In this document: positions 8,386 through 16,366 of the stretch, piece by piece
Layout: the number at the start of each line of letters is the position of its first letter
Position numbering within the stretch: position 1 is the first letter of the stretch
Assembly: GCA_964607915.1 (NCBI GenBank)
Contig: CAZSMU010000050.1
Coordinates: 1-23,352 of the forward strand
Direction of reading: 5' to 3'
From: JADJPL01 sp964607915
GTDB taxonomy: Bacteria > Bacteroidota > Bacteroidia > Chitinophagales > Saprospiraceae
Length of the DNA stretch: 23,352 bases
The notes under the pieces: generated by a model
The model's database searches: none
What the model saw: the letters and a program-made list of their open reading frames with translations, nothing else
Told to the model about the DNA's origin: nothing
Position numbers and translations under genes: made by a program

Positions 8386-9927
8386 ATGGACCACAAACTG
8401 GAACTCCTCCTCCAAAAGAAAAGCGAAGCCCTGCAAGGCGGTGGGGCGAAGCGGATAGAAAACCAACACCAAAAGGGCAAACTCACGGCGCGCGAGCGCA
8501 TCCACTTTTTGCTCGATCCTCACTCCTTCGAAGAAATCGGTATGTTGGTCAGCCACCGTTGTGCGGATTTTGGCATGGCCGAACAGCAGTTCCCCGGAGA
8601 CGGAGTCGTGACGGGGTATGGCACGATCGCCGGCCGTCTGGTATATGTGTTCGCACAGGACTTCACCGTGTTCGGGGGGTCATTGTCGGAGACCCACGCA
8701 GAAAAAATCTGCAAAATCATGGATTTGGCCATGAAAAACGGGGCTCCCGTAATCGGACTGAACGACTCCGGTGGGGCGCGCATACAGGAAGGGGTCAATT
8801 CCCTGGGCGGCTATGCCGATATTTTCTACCGAAACGTGATGGCCTCGGGGGTAGTGCCCCAAATTTCCGCCATCATGGGGCCGTGCGCGGGGGGAGCTGT
8901 ATATTCACCAGCTATCACCGACTTCGTCGTCATGGTCGAAGAGAGCTCTTACATGTTCGTCACAGGGCCTAACGTGGTAAAAACGGTCACGAACGAGACG
9001 GTGAGCTCAGAAGAACTCGGAGGTGCACAGGCCCATGCTTCTAAATCCGGCGTGACCCACCTGACCGCCGCGAACGACCTGGATTGCCTGGAAAAAGTGC
9101 GTACCTTACTGGGGTATCTACCTCAAAATTGCGAAGAAAAACCCGCCGGGCTGCCCTACGAACTCGGGGATGAACACCGTCCTGCCCTGCGTGGTATCAT
9201 CCCGGATAATCCCAACCACCCCTATGACATGCGCGAGGTGGTACACGGTATCGTGGACGAGGGCTCTTTTTTTGAAATTCAGGAATCGTATGCCGACAAT
9301 ATCGTAGTGGGCTTTGCCCGTATCGCCGGTCGGAGCATCGGGATAGTGGGCAACCAGCCGATGTGCCTGGCCGGCGTCCTGGACGTGAACAGCTCGCGAA
9401 AAGGGGCCAGGTTTGTTCGCTTCTGCGATAGTTTCAATATCCCGCTGCTCGTACTGGTGGATGTGCCCGGTTTCCTGCCCGGTACCGATCAGGAATGGAA
9501 TGGCATCATCTCCAGCGGTGCGAAATTGTTGTATGCGTTCAGCGAGGCAACGGTGCCCCGCCTGACGGTAATCACGCGGAAAGCGTATGGCGGGGCTTAC
9601 GATGTCATGAACTCCAAACACATCGGTGCAGACCTCAACCTGGCCTGGCCCAGCGCCGAAATTGCAGTGATGGGCGCCAAGGGGGCCTCCGAAATCATTT
9701 TCCGGAAAGAAATCGCCGAGGCTGCCTCTCCCGCCGATATGCTGGTTCAGAAAGAAAGGGAGTATCAGGAAGCGTTCGCGCATCCCTACCGCGCTGCACA
9801 ACGGGGATTTATTGACGAAGTGATAGACCCTGCCGAAACGCGTCGCAAACTGATTCGGGCCTTTGCCATGACGGACAACAAAGTTGCCCATCTGCCCAGG
9901 AAAAAACACGGTAATATTCCGCTTTGA
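8386..9927 (+). CDS. pccB: Propionyl-CoA carboxylase beta (carboxyltransferase) subunit
   Basis: The subunit transfers carboxyl from biotin to an acyl-CoA, most likely propionyl-CoA to give methylmalonyl-CoA. Its 513 residues comprise the two crotonase-like halves of the family. The N-terminal half has NDSGGARIQEGV and MGPCAGGAVYSP, which form an oxyanion hole; the C-terminal half has VDVPGFLPGTDQE and RKAYGGAYDVM. The Asp in GGAYDVM occupies the position that, as I recall from PccB/AccB work, favours propionyl- over acetyl-CoA. The tail RKKHGNIPL is typical of PccB. The partner biotin carboxylase/biotin carrier subunit is not in the window. Methylmalonyl-CoA decarboxylase alpha subunit is the main alternative. 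The TGA stop lies inside repeat copy G, and a phosphoesterase gene follows after 34 bp. Confidence 0.88.
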   Translation: MDHKLELLLQKKSEALQGGGAKRIENQHQKGKLTARERIHFLLDPHSFEEIGMLVSHRCADFGMAEQQFPGDGVVTGYGTIAGRLVYVFAQDFTVFGGSLSETHAEKICKIMDLAMKNGAPVIGLNDSGGARIQEGVNSLGGYADIFYRNVMASGVVPQISAIMGPCAGGAVYSPAITDFVVMVEESSYMFVTGPNVVKTVTNETVSSEELGGAQAHASKSGVTHLTAANDLDCLEKVRTLLGYLPQNCEEKPAGLPYELGDEHRPALRGIIPDNPNHPYDMREVVHGIVDEGSFFEIQESYADNIVVGFARIAGRSIGIVGNQPMCLAGVLDVNSSRKGARFVRFCDSFNIPLLVLVDVPGFLPGTDQEWNGIISSGAKLLYAFSEATVPRLTVITRKAYGGAYDVMNSKHIGADLNLAWPSAEIAVMGAKGASEIIFRKEIAEAASPADMLVQKEREYQEAFAHPYRAAQRGFIDEVIDPAETRRKLIRAFAMTDNKVAHLPRKKHGNIPL

Positions 9928-9948
9928 CCCCTCGCAATACGTATCTTA
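9919..9948 (+). repeat. Intergenic repeat, copy G (degenerate)
   Basis: A 12-base exact match to copy C, GACCCCTCGCAA, is preceded by CGC two bases out of register and followed by a decayed GTATCTTAT. It covers the carboxylase TGA stop (9925-9927) and most of the 34-bp gap before the phosphoesterase gene. Confidence 0.5.
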
Positions 9949-9961
9949 TCATCCACCCCTT

Positions 9962-10477
9962 ATGCGCCGCATCGGTTTGCTTTCGGACACCCACGGGTAT
10001 TTAGACGAAGATATCCTGCACTTCCTCAGGTCTTGCGATGAGATTTGGCATGCCGGTGATTTCGGCCCCGGTGATGTTGCAGACGAACTGTGTCGCCTCA
10101 AGCGGTTGCGCGGCGTATATGGCAACATTGACGATCTTTCCGTGCGGGCGCAGTTTCCCGAAAACCTGGTTTTCGAAGTAGAAGGCCTGAAGGTCGCGAT
10201 GACCCATATCGGGGGCTATCCGGGCAAATACCCGGCCCGCATCAAAAAATGGCTGCTCGCCGAAAAGCCCGGACTGTTCATTTGTGGGCACTCCCACATC
10301 CTGAAAATTATGCCGGACCGCGAGTTGGGGCTCCTGCATATCAACCCGGGAGCTTGCGGCCAGGAGGGGTTCCACCTCATGCGCACCCTTGTGCGCTTCA
10401 CCATACACGAAGGGCGTATCGAAGCGCTGGAAGCTATCGAACTGGGCCGCAGGGGATCCCTAAAACCGAAGGGTTAG
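9962..10477 (+). CDS. YfcE/MJ0936-type metallophosphoesterase
   Basis: This 171-residue protein is a small calcineurin-like phosphodiesterase with a two-metal site. Visible ligands are Asp9 and His11 (SDTHG), Asp33 (HAGDFG), Asn55 (GNID), His82 (THIGG), and His110 and His112 (GHSH). The end of the fold carries HINPGACG, typical of the family. The substrate is uncertain; members hydrolyse model phosphodiesters such as bis-pNPP. I chose the ATG at 9962 because the frame upstream overlaps the carboxylase gene and the conserved strand (RRIGLLSDTHG) begins immediately after it. It probably shares a transcript with the carboxylase. Its 3' end overlaps the next minus-strand gene by 18 bp. Confidence 0.9.
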   Translation: MRRIGLLSDTHGYLDEDILHFLRSCDEIWHAGDFGPGDVADELCRLKRLRGVYGNIDDLSVRAQFPENLVFEVEGLKVAMTHIGGYPGKYPARIKKWLLAEKPGLFICGHSHILKIMPDRELGLLHINPGACGQEGFHLMRTLVRFTIHEGRIEALEAIELGRRGSLKPKG

Positions 10478-11098
10478 TCCGATTCCGTCTGAGGTCGGGC
10501 CCATGCTTCCCAAAAGGGTTTTCAAGGTCTCATTGGAAGAGGCAAGCCAGGCGTATTGCGCCAAATCGAAGACGAACAGGAAACCGCCCTGCAGCAGAAT
10601 GCTTTGTCCAAACCCCTTGAGCCGGTCCGGGTTTTTGCGATCGTTCTTGCTGCGCTCGATCAAATAGGCACCGCCCGCCATATAGGCTACGTCCAACCCG
10701 GTATTCAACAGGAGAATCTTTTGGATTTGGTACTGGGATTGTATGCTTTCGTACAACCCGCCGGCAGCTGGATCGGTGCGTACGGCAGCTAGATAGCCCA
10801 CCGAAGCAATGCCCAGGTTGACGAGGTTCCACCCGGCGTTCATTTGGTGGAAATACTTCGCGCTTCCATCCCGTTGACCACTCAGGGCTATCCCCGTACC
10901 GATATTACCCAGGGCCCATGCCCCCAATACCCACATTCCCGTTTTTTGACGCTCAAGCCGTATTTCGTTGAAAGACAGTATATTTTCATTTGTCTGTGCA
11001 TCTACGCCCATCCAGGCCAATACGCAAACACACAGTAAAAGGGCTTTTGTGTAGAAAATTTTTGATAAAAAATGATTTTGGCATGGTAATTGGTACAT
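10460..11098 (-). CDS. Secreted or membrane protein, DUF6992-like
   Basis: This 212-residue protein has a signal peptide: hydrophobic residues 19-31, with a likely cut after VDA at 34. The mature part has several hydrophobic stretches (about 54-72, 87-106, 128-147 and 166-187). The segments MNAGWNLVNLGIASVGY and DRLKGFGQSILLQGGFLFVFD resemble what I remember of the Bacteroidota family DUF6992; this is memory and not a search. The function is unknown. The ATG at 11098 is the only usable start that keeps the signal peptide. The stop overlaps the phosphoesterase gene tail to tail by 18 bp. No clear TAnnTTTG box is seen upstream. Confidence 0.72.
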   Translation of the reverse strand: MYQLPCQNHFLSKIFYTKALLLCVCVLAWMGVDAQTNENILSFNEIRLERQKTGMWVLGAWALGNIGTGIALSGQRDGSAKYFHQMNAGWNLVNLGIASVGYLAAVRTDPAAGGLYESIQSQYQIQKILLLNTGLDVAYMAGGAYLIERSKNDRKNPDRLKGFGQSILLQGGFLFVFDLAQYAWLASSNETLKTLLGSMGPTSDGIGLTLRF

Positions 11099-11173
11099 AT
11101 ACAGGAGAAAGTTGATGTTAAGGAAAAAAGAGCAATAAAAGAGGATGTTATCTATTACTGGCTTATATGTAGC

Positions 11174-11206
11174 AGCGCCGCCGGCACCCCGGCGGCGCTT
11201 TTTTTT
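11174..11206 (+). terminator. Strong intrinsic terminator on the plus strand
   Basis: A perfect 10-bp GC stem (left arm GCGCCGCCGG at 11175-11184, right arm 11189-11198) with a CACC loop is followed by eight T residues; an A-T pair extends the stem to 11 bp. The T-run is on the plus strand only, so it stops plus-strand transcripts. The two flanking protein genes are both on the minus strand, and no T-run follows the hairpin in their direction. Confidence 0.8.
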
Positions 11207-11237
11207 GGACTTGTGCTGAGAGGTCAGCGAGGAGGCC
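11207..11237 (-). repeat. Intergenic repeat, copy E
   Basis: The minus strand reads GGCCTCCTCGCTGACC, then TCTCAGCACAAGTCC. The first 14 bases after the initial GG match copy A exactly, with 9 of the next 15 also matching. It begins inside the alkaline phosphatase gene, encodes its last residues (RPPR) and supplies its TGA stop. It abuts the plus-strand terminator at 11174-11206. Confidence 0.65.
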
Positions 11238-12420
11238 GATTGCTTTCCCCGACCTGATGTTGGGTTTCTTTCTGGATGGTAGGTCCTGAGGCGGGGTGAT
11301 TGCCTGCTGGGTCGAAGCCCAGGGCTTCGCGGATTTTGAAATAGATATCCGTATTCTCATAAATACCGGAGAAGCAGGCTGAGCCGGGGCCGTATGCGAA
11401 TACGGGGATGAGGCTTGCCGTGTGGTTGTTGGTGGTAAAAGCAGTTTCTACCTTACCCATTTTTGAACCCGGCATAAGTGCCATGCCGCCGGTTTCATGG
11501 TCGGCAGTTACGATGAGTAAGGTGTTTTGACTGTTCTGGGCAAATTTGAGGGCTTCTCCCACGGCGCGGTCGAAATCCAGGGTTTCCTTGATGGCCAATT
11601 TGCCGTCGCGTGCGTGGCAGGCCCAATCAATTTGGGAGCCTTCGATCATGAGAAAAAAGCCCTCTTTACTTCGTTTTTCCAAAAAAAGCGGCCCCATTTT
11701 AGCAGCCAGGGCCAGATAGTCGCGGCCGGCTGCTACATTGAGCGGCTGTTTGTCGGCAGTGAAATAGGCCAGTGGTTTGTTGGGATTCCATTTAAACCCA
11801 TTCAGGGGCGTATTCATGTAATCTTCCACGGCGTAGCCTTTGGCTTTGAGGTCGCTTACCAGGTTGCGCTCATCGGATTCCCGGCGGGTGAAATACTGCA
11901 TACCTCCACCGATCAGGAGGTCGGTTCCGGAATCGGCCATGTCCAGGGCGATGTCTTCGTAGTACTCCCGGGAGATGGCGTGCGCGGCAAATGCGGCGGG
12001 GGTGGCGTGTACGATGGTAGAGGTGACGATGAGGCCGGTGGCGAGCCCCCGTTCCTCGGCTTCCTCGAGCAGGGTTTTGCAGGGAAGGGAGTCCTTAGTC
12101 AACCCGATGGCGCTGTTGAAGGTCTTTCGCCCGCAGGCGAAGGCAGTGGCACCAGCAGCAGAATCTGTCACGAGCTGGTCAGAGGAGTACGATTTGTGGA
12201 ATCCCAGGATCGGCAGGCGTCCGATGTGGAGTTGGTTGAAATTGGCATAGAGGGCCGCGCTGACCTGTGCCAGCCCCATCCCGTCGCCGATCATGAGGAT
12301 GACGTTGACCGCCTGGTCCCGGGGTATCGCTTGAGCGTGAGGGGGGCGGACTTGCGCCCGGCCGTACAGGCTCCAACCGAGACAGAGAAAAAAGAAAGTA
12401 TATTTGGGCAATATCTTCAT
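11224..12420 (-). CDS. Secreted alkaline phosphatase (PhoA family)
   Basis: This 398-residue exported phosphomonoesterase has a signal peptide (residues 1 to about 23, hydrophobic 7-19, cut near GRAQ). Zn/Mg site markers are present: Asp46 in MIGDGMG, the nucleophile Ser87 in TDSAAGATAFACG, IEGSQIDWACHARD, ADHETGGMAL and the late NHTASLIPVFAYGPG. It should release inorganic phosphate from organic phosphates in the periplasm. The frame stays open to 12663, but that part overlaps rarA and lacks family similarity, so I start at the ATG at 12420, where the signal peptide begins. It follows rarA by 115 bp on the same strand. No PHO-box-like site could be recognised. The C-terminal codons and stop lie in repeat copy E. 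Confidence 0.93.
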   Translation of the reverse strand: MKILPKYTFFFLCLGWSLYGRAQVRPPHAQAIPRDQAVNVILMIGDGMGLAQVSAALYANFNQLHIGRLPILGFHKSYSSDQLVTDSAAGATAFACGRKTFNSAIGLTKDSLPCKTLLEEAEERGLATGLIVTSTIVHATPAAFAAHAISREYYEDIALDMADSGTDLLIGGGMQYFTRRESDERNLVSDLKAKGYAVEDYMNTPLNGFKWNPNKPLAYFTADKQPLNVAAGRDYLALAAKMGPLFLEKRSKEGFFLMIEGSQIDWACHARDGKLAIKETLDFDRAVGEALKFAQNSQNTLLIVTADHETGGMALMPGSKMGKVETAFTTNNHTASLIPVFAYGPGSACFSGIYENTDIYFKIREALGFDPAGNHPASGPTIQKETQHQVGESNRPPR

Positions 12421-12535
12421 GTCGCAAACCGAATTTTGCTGTGGGGGATAATTGCCTTGACGCAATTGGGGTCGAACATAAAGAAAAAGTAAAACAAATG
12501 AAACGGGTTGACTGGATTTTTGCCAATAAAATGGG

Positions 12536-13810
12536 TTAATACCCGTATTTTTCCTTCCACCAGTTGCGCAGTTGTTGCCGTACGCGCTCCTCGGCGGGAT
12601 TTTGCTGGGGGGTATAGAGTTGGGCACCGGCCAGTTCTTCGGGCAGAAATTCCTGTGGGGCAAAGTTTCCGGGGAAGTCGTGGGCGTATTGGTAGTGTTG
12701 CCCGTACCCCAGATTTTTCATCAACGAGGTAGGTGCATTGCGCAGGTGTAGCGGAACGGGGGCGCGGCTGCTCTTTTGGGCGAGTTCGAGGGCGGCTTCG
12801 ATGCCCAGATAAGCGGAATTGCTCTTCGGAGAGGTGGCGAGGTAGAGGACGGCCTGCGACAAGATGATGCGCGATTCTGGCCAGCCGATGGCCTGCACAG
12901 CCTGGAAAGCGGTCTGTGCCATCAACAAAGCATTGGGGTTGGCTAATCCGATGTCCTCTGCGGCGGCGATGACCATGCGCCGGGCTATGAATTTCACGTC
13001 TTCCCCGCCTTCCATCATGCGGGCCAACCAGTAAAGGGCGGCATTGGGGTCGCTTCCGCGTATGGACTTGATAAACGCGGACGCAATATCGTAGTGCTGC
13101 TCTCCTCCTTTGTCGTAAAACGCCGTTTGCTGCTGGACGCGCTCTTCTACCCGCTCGTTGTAGATGCGCACTTCCTCTCCGTCGCCTGGGGCGGCGCACA
13201 GGAGTTCGAGCAGGTTGAAGAGTTTGCGCGCGTCGCCACCGGAATAATAGAGCAGGGCTTCGTATTCCAGGAGGGTTACTTTCTGGTGCTTGAGGATTTC
13301 GTCCTCCTTCAGGGCAAGGTGGATGAGCTGGACGAGCTGCTCGGGCTCCAGGGGCTTCAGGACATATACCTGGCAGCGCGACAGCAGGGCGGGGATCACT
13401 TCAAAAGAGGGGTTTTCCGTAGTGGCACCTATGAGGGTTACGGTTCCTTTTTCCACGGCGCCCAGGAGCGAGTCTTGCTGGCTTTTGCTGAAGCGGTGTA
13501 TTTCGTCAATGAACAACAGCGGGTTGGCCCGATTGAAAAAGCGCTGTTGTTCGGCTTTTTGAATGGCGTCGCGCACCTCTTTTACCCCGGAATGTATGGC
13601 GCTGAGCGTATAGATAGGCCGCTGCATCTCGGTAGCCAGGATGTGGGCGAGCGTCGTTTTACCGACACCGGGAGGGCCCCAAAGGATGATAGAGGGCAGA
13701 TGCCCGGACGCTACTGCCTGCTGCAGGACAGAGCCCTGCCCCACCAAGTGGCTTTGCCCGTAGTACCTGTCCAGGCGCGTCGGGCGCATCCGTTCTGCAA
13801 GGGGTTGCAT
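12536..13810 (-). CDS. rarA: Replication-associated recombination protein A (AAA+ ATPase)
   Basis: RarA/MgsA acts at stalled replication forks, with relatives in eukaryotes (WRNIP1). The 424-residue sequence has Walker A GPPGVGKT at 45-52, Walker B LLFIDE at 98-103, the sensor region GATTENPSFEV at 128-138 and SGGDARKLFN as sensor 2. The C-terminal MgsA region has DPNAALYWLARMMEGGED, AAEDIGLANP and YLGIEAAL. All are characteristic, and the length is normal. The start ATG overlaps the stop of the upstream TM2/SHOCT gene (TAATG), suggesting coupled translation. Its place at the end of a membrane-GTPase operon is unusual for a DNA-repair protein; whether that reflects function is unknown. Confidence 0.95.
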   Translation of the reverse strand: MQPLAERMRPTRLDRYYGQSHLVGQGSVLQQAVASGHLPSIILWGPPGVGKTTLAHILATEMQRPIYTLSAIHSGVKEVRDAIQKAEQQRFFNRANPLLFIDEIHRFSKSQQDSLLGAVEKGTVTLIGATTENPSFEVIPALLSRCQVYVLKPLEPEQLVQLIHLALKEDEILKHQKVTLLEYEALLYYSGGDARKLFNLLELLCAAPGDGEEVRIYNERVEERVQQQTAFYDKGGEQHYDIASAFIKSIRGSDPNAALYWLARMMEGGEDVKFIARRMVIAAAEDIGLANPNALLMAQTAFQAVQAIGWPESRIILSQAVLYLATSPKSNSAYLGIEAALELAQKSSRAPVPLHLRNAPTSLMKNLGYGQHYQYAHDFPGNFAPQEFLPEELAGAQLYTPQQNPAEERVRQQLRNWWKEKYGY

Positions 13811-14616
13811 TATGTGCGCAAAAGTTTTTCTTTCTCTCTGCGGAACTCTTCTTCGGAGATCAATCCTTTTTCCATCAACTCGCCGAGTTGAAAAAGTTCG
13901 TCAATGACAGGGGCAGAGCCAGAGTGCGTGCCCTGGGCAGGCGCGGGGTCGGATGAACTGGCGGGCTTGCGGCGGTATCCGTTCGCTACAAATGCCGCGA
14001 ACTCCGGCTGGATACGCAAATAGTGCAATGCCGCGTGGTTTCCGATTTTATCGGTCTCTGTGAATCCGCGGGCTACAGCTTTTTCGAGGTGTTCAAACCC
14101 GCTGGGGGCATCGTGGAGCATGGAAAAACAACAGGCCAGGTTGAAGTGCATGGCCGGGGTATCCATGCCTTGTTCTATACTTTCCCGGAAGGCTTCTACT
14201 GCACCTGCGAAATCGCCCGAGCGGAACTTGTCAATGCCGAGCTTCTTGAGGAATTCGTCGCTGTAGCCGCTGCGTTTTGCGCGCTTTTCCTCGCGCGGGC
14301 GGGAGGCCTCGGGCGCTGCGTAGTCGGCGTACTCGTCCTGGGCATCCTGCATGCGCGCGCGTTGCAGGATGCGCTTGGCATTATAGCGCTCATCGAAGTC
14401 TTCCATCGGCATCGCGAAGAGTAGTATGGCGTCCACAAAACCGAGGATGGCGGGAAACAGAATGACAGGACCTTCCCCGTCGATCGTAATCGTCAGGGTT
14501 ATAAAAAAAAGCAGCAGGTGCAGGATGCCCCAGAACCGCCGCCCCAGATAAAAGCGGTGTACGCCCAGTATGCCGAAGCACAAGGCGAGGAACGCGGCTA
14601 CAAATTTATTTTTCAT
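13810..14616 (-). CDS. TM2 - TPR - SHOCT domain protein
   Basis: This 268-residue protein combines three modules. Residues 1 to about 72 form a TM2 domain: two hydrophobic helices around GILGVHRFYLGRRFWGI, with a second hairpin near 50-68. Residues about 75-120 are a charged linker. About 124-205 resemble a TPR repeat with the end-of-group type (FRSGDFAGAVEAFRESIEQG, then HFNLACCFSMLHD). Residues 236-267 are a SHOCT motif (IDELFQLGELMEKGLISEEEF). It should be an inner-membrane protein with a cytoplasmic protein-binding tail. No enzyme motif is visible. It overlaps the dynamin gene by 11 bp upstream and rarA by 1 bp downstream. The function is unknown; a scaffold or partner of the dynamin-like GTPase is my inference from gene order only. 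Confidence 0.82.
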   Translation of the reverse strand: MKNKFVAAFLALCFGILGVHRFYLGRRFWGILHLLLFFITLTITIDGEGPVILFPAILGFVDAILLFAMPMEDFDERYNAKRILQRARMQDAQDEYADYAAPEASRPREEKRAKRSGYSDEFLKKLGIDKFRSGDFAGAVEAFRESIEQGMDTPAMHFNLACCFSMLHDAPSGFEHLEKAVARGFTETDKIGNHAALHYLRIQPEFAAFVANGYRRKPASSSDPAPAQGTHSGSAPVIDELFQLGELMEKGLISEEEFRREKEKLLRT

Positions 14617-16366
14617 CCTCTGGTTGTTTCAACAATCGCGCGATATGGCTTTCTAATTCTTGTAAACGGGTTTGTACTTGTCGCTGTTCAATTTCGAGCT
14701 TTCCAAGTTGGGCCGCTTCTTTTTCGAGCAGTACGTCGAAGGGGTCGAAGTGGCTGTCTATGCGCTCTTTGAGCCGCCGGATATAGCGTTTGAGCTGTCC
14801 GGACACCTCTTCGGAAATGCGTTCCCGTCCCTTTCGAATCTCCTCCCGGAAGCCGAGGAGGATCTTTTTTCGGCGGGTTGCGCTCGCGACCCCTGCGAAG
14901 AGGATGCCCAATGCCGTGAGCACGCCCCCGGTGATGTCGAACACCATGCCGTGCGTGAGGGCGGTGAGGGCTATCCCAATGACCGCCAGGCCGCTTCCCG
15001 TGGCGAATGTACCGGGCAGGGGCGTCTTGTCGGGGAATAGCTCCGAGCTGCTAAAGTTTTCCCCTTTTCGGATAAAGTCTTCGAAGGCTTCCTGCAGGTC
15101 GCGGAACACGTGGCTGCGCTTCTCGGCGATGGCGCTGAAGATTTCGTGGTTGTTTTGCAGTATGGTCTCGCTATTGCGGATTTTTAGGTCTATGAGGCGT
15201 GCCATCTGCTGTACGCTGTCGGCCAGGTCGCCTATGCCTTCCTGCAGACGGGCCTGCAGGGTCTGGTTGAGTTCGTGTTCCAGATGGTGCGCCGTTTCTT
15301 CCAGCCAGTGCTGCGCCGAGGACTGCTTGTTGAACACGGAGAGAAAAGAGCGGTAGAGCAGGGGGAAGAGGCTCAGCCCCTCGTCGAGGGCCTGGTCTTT
15401 TGATGCGGTGATGCGGTCGTAGCCAGCAATCAGGTTTTCGATGAGGATATCCACCTGTCGGTTGGAAAGGGATTCCTGCCGCAGGAGCGACTCGGCGATA
15501 TCCTTTCGGAACCCAGTGTCTTTTTCCCATTGCCGGCGGCGCAGCGCCAGCCCCTCGGAGATATTGCCCAGCAGGTGAAGAGAGGTCTGCAGGCTACTCT
15601 CCAGCTTGCGCAAAGGCGCTTTTCCGCCGGTGATATTCTCGCGGATGTAGGCGCGTACAGGTGGGAAGCCCGATTTCTCCTCGTTGCCCTCGAGTTCCCA
15701 TTTGGCCGAAACGGCAAAGATAAGGGGTTGGCTTACGCCTTTTTTTTCAGCGTATTCCGTTAGGCGGGCAATGTTGACAGACAAATCTTCTTCGGGCAAC
15801 AGGTCTTTTTGCTGTAGGACAAAGACGACCTTCTTGCGCCAGTCCTGGTGTATGAACTGGAAAAACTGCCAAGCCGACTCCCGGTAGGGGTTTTTGGCTT
15901 CAAAGACAAAAACGACCAGATCGGAAGCGGGGATGAAGCGCTCCGTGATTTCCTGGTGGTGCTCGATGATGGTATTGGTGCCGGGGGTATCCACTAAGGC
16001 GATGTCCTGTAAAATGTCCACAGGCACTTCAATGCGCTTTAGATAGGGATGGATGACGCTCACCGCTTTCTCCGGCCCGTACACGATTTGCTGAATGGTG
16101 TCGGTCATGGGTTGCGGCGCTACGGCAGTGATCTCCTCCCGGCTTTCGAGCAATGCATTGATGAAGCTGCTTTTCCCCGCCTTCACTTCCCCTACGATGA
16201 CAAACATAAAAGGGTCGTTGATCCGGTTGCGCAACTCGCTCACCGTCTGGGCGAGGGGCTCGTTGCCGATGTGCACGGTCAATTCGTGCAGGGCCTTGAC
16301 GGCGTCGTCCGTCTGTGCCCGCAGCGATTGTAGGCTTTGGTTGAGCAGGCTATGGGAGCTGGGCAT
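14606..16366 (-). CDS. Bacterial dynamin-like GTPase
   Basis: A 586-residue large GTPase expected to bind and remodel membranes. G1 is GEVKAGKSS (59-67), G2 the Thr pair at 88-90, and G3 DTPG (126-129). The G4 position reads QQKD (185-188) instead of NKxD, so only the Asp is kept. A helical stalk follows from about 250, then a hydrophobic stretch at 457-496 that could be the membrane paddle or a transmembrane hairpin, and a coiled-coil tail (about 540-580). The frame extends to a TTG at 16387, but the ATG at 16366 is preferred. It overlaps the end of wbqC by 17 bp and has its own promoter inside that gene. Bacterial DLPs often occur in pairs; here only one is present, next to a TM2/TPR/SHOCT membrane protein. 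Confidence 0.88.
   Translation of the reverse strand: MPSSHSLLNQSLQSLRAQTDDAVKALHELTVHIGNEPLAQTVSELRNRINDPFMFVIVGEVKAGKSSFINALLESREEITAVAPQPMTDTIQQIVYGPEKAVSVIHPYLKRIEVPVDILQDIALVDTPGTNTIIEHHQEITERFIPASDLVVFVFEAKNPYRESAWQFFQFIHQDWRKKVVFVLQQKDLLPEEDLSVNIARLTEYAEKKGVSQPLIFAVSAKWELEGNEEKSGFPPVRAYIRENITGGKAPLRKLESSLQTSLHLLGNISEGLALRRRQWEKDTGFRKDIAESLLRQESLSNRQVDILIENLIAGYDRITASKDQALDEGLSLFPLLYRSFLSVFNKQSSAQHWLEETAHHLEHELNQTLQARLQEGIGDLADSVQQMARLIDLKIRNSETILQNNHEIFSAIAEKRSHVFRDLQEAFEDFIRKGENFSSSELFPDKTPLPGTFATGSGLAVIGIALTALTHGMVFDITGGVLTALGILFAGVASATRRKKILLGFREEIRKGRERISEEVSGQLKRYIRRLKERIDSHFDPFDVLLEKEAAQLGKLEIEQRQVQTRLQELESHIARLLKQPEDEK

Noticed and set aside
12447..12476. Possible further repeat copy (minus) upstream of the alkaline phosphatase gene
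   Set aside because: GACCCC, GC, CAAG and ATT can be aligned only with added bases between them; too weak to count, though it lies in a gap that otherwise lacks a copy.
11527..12492. A 321-codon plus-strand open frame antisense to the alkaline phosphatase
   Set aside because: The minus-strand gene carries all catalytic motifs; the plus frame has none and no credible start.
12421..12663. N-terminal extension of the alkaline phosphatase frame
   Set aside because: It overlaps rarA in another frame and precedes a clear signal peptide that begins at the ATG at 12420.
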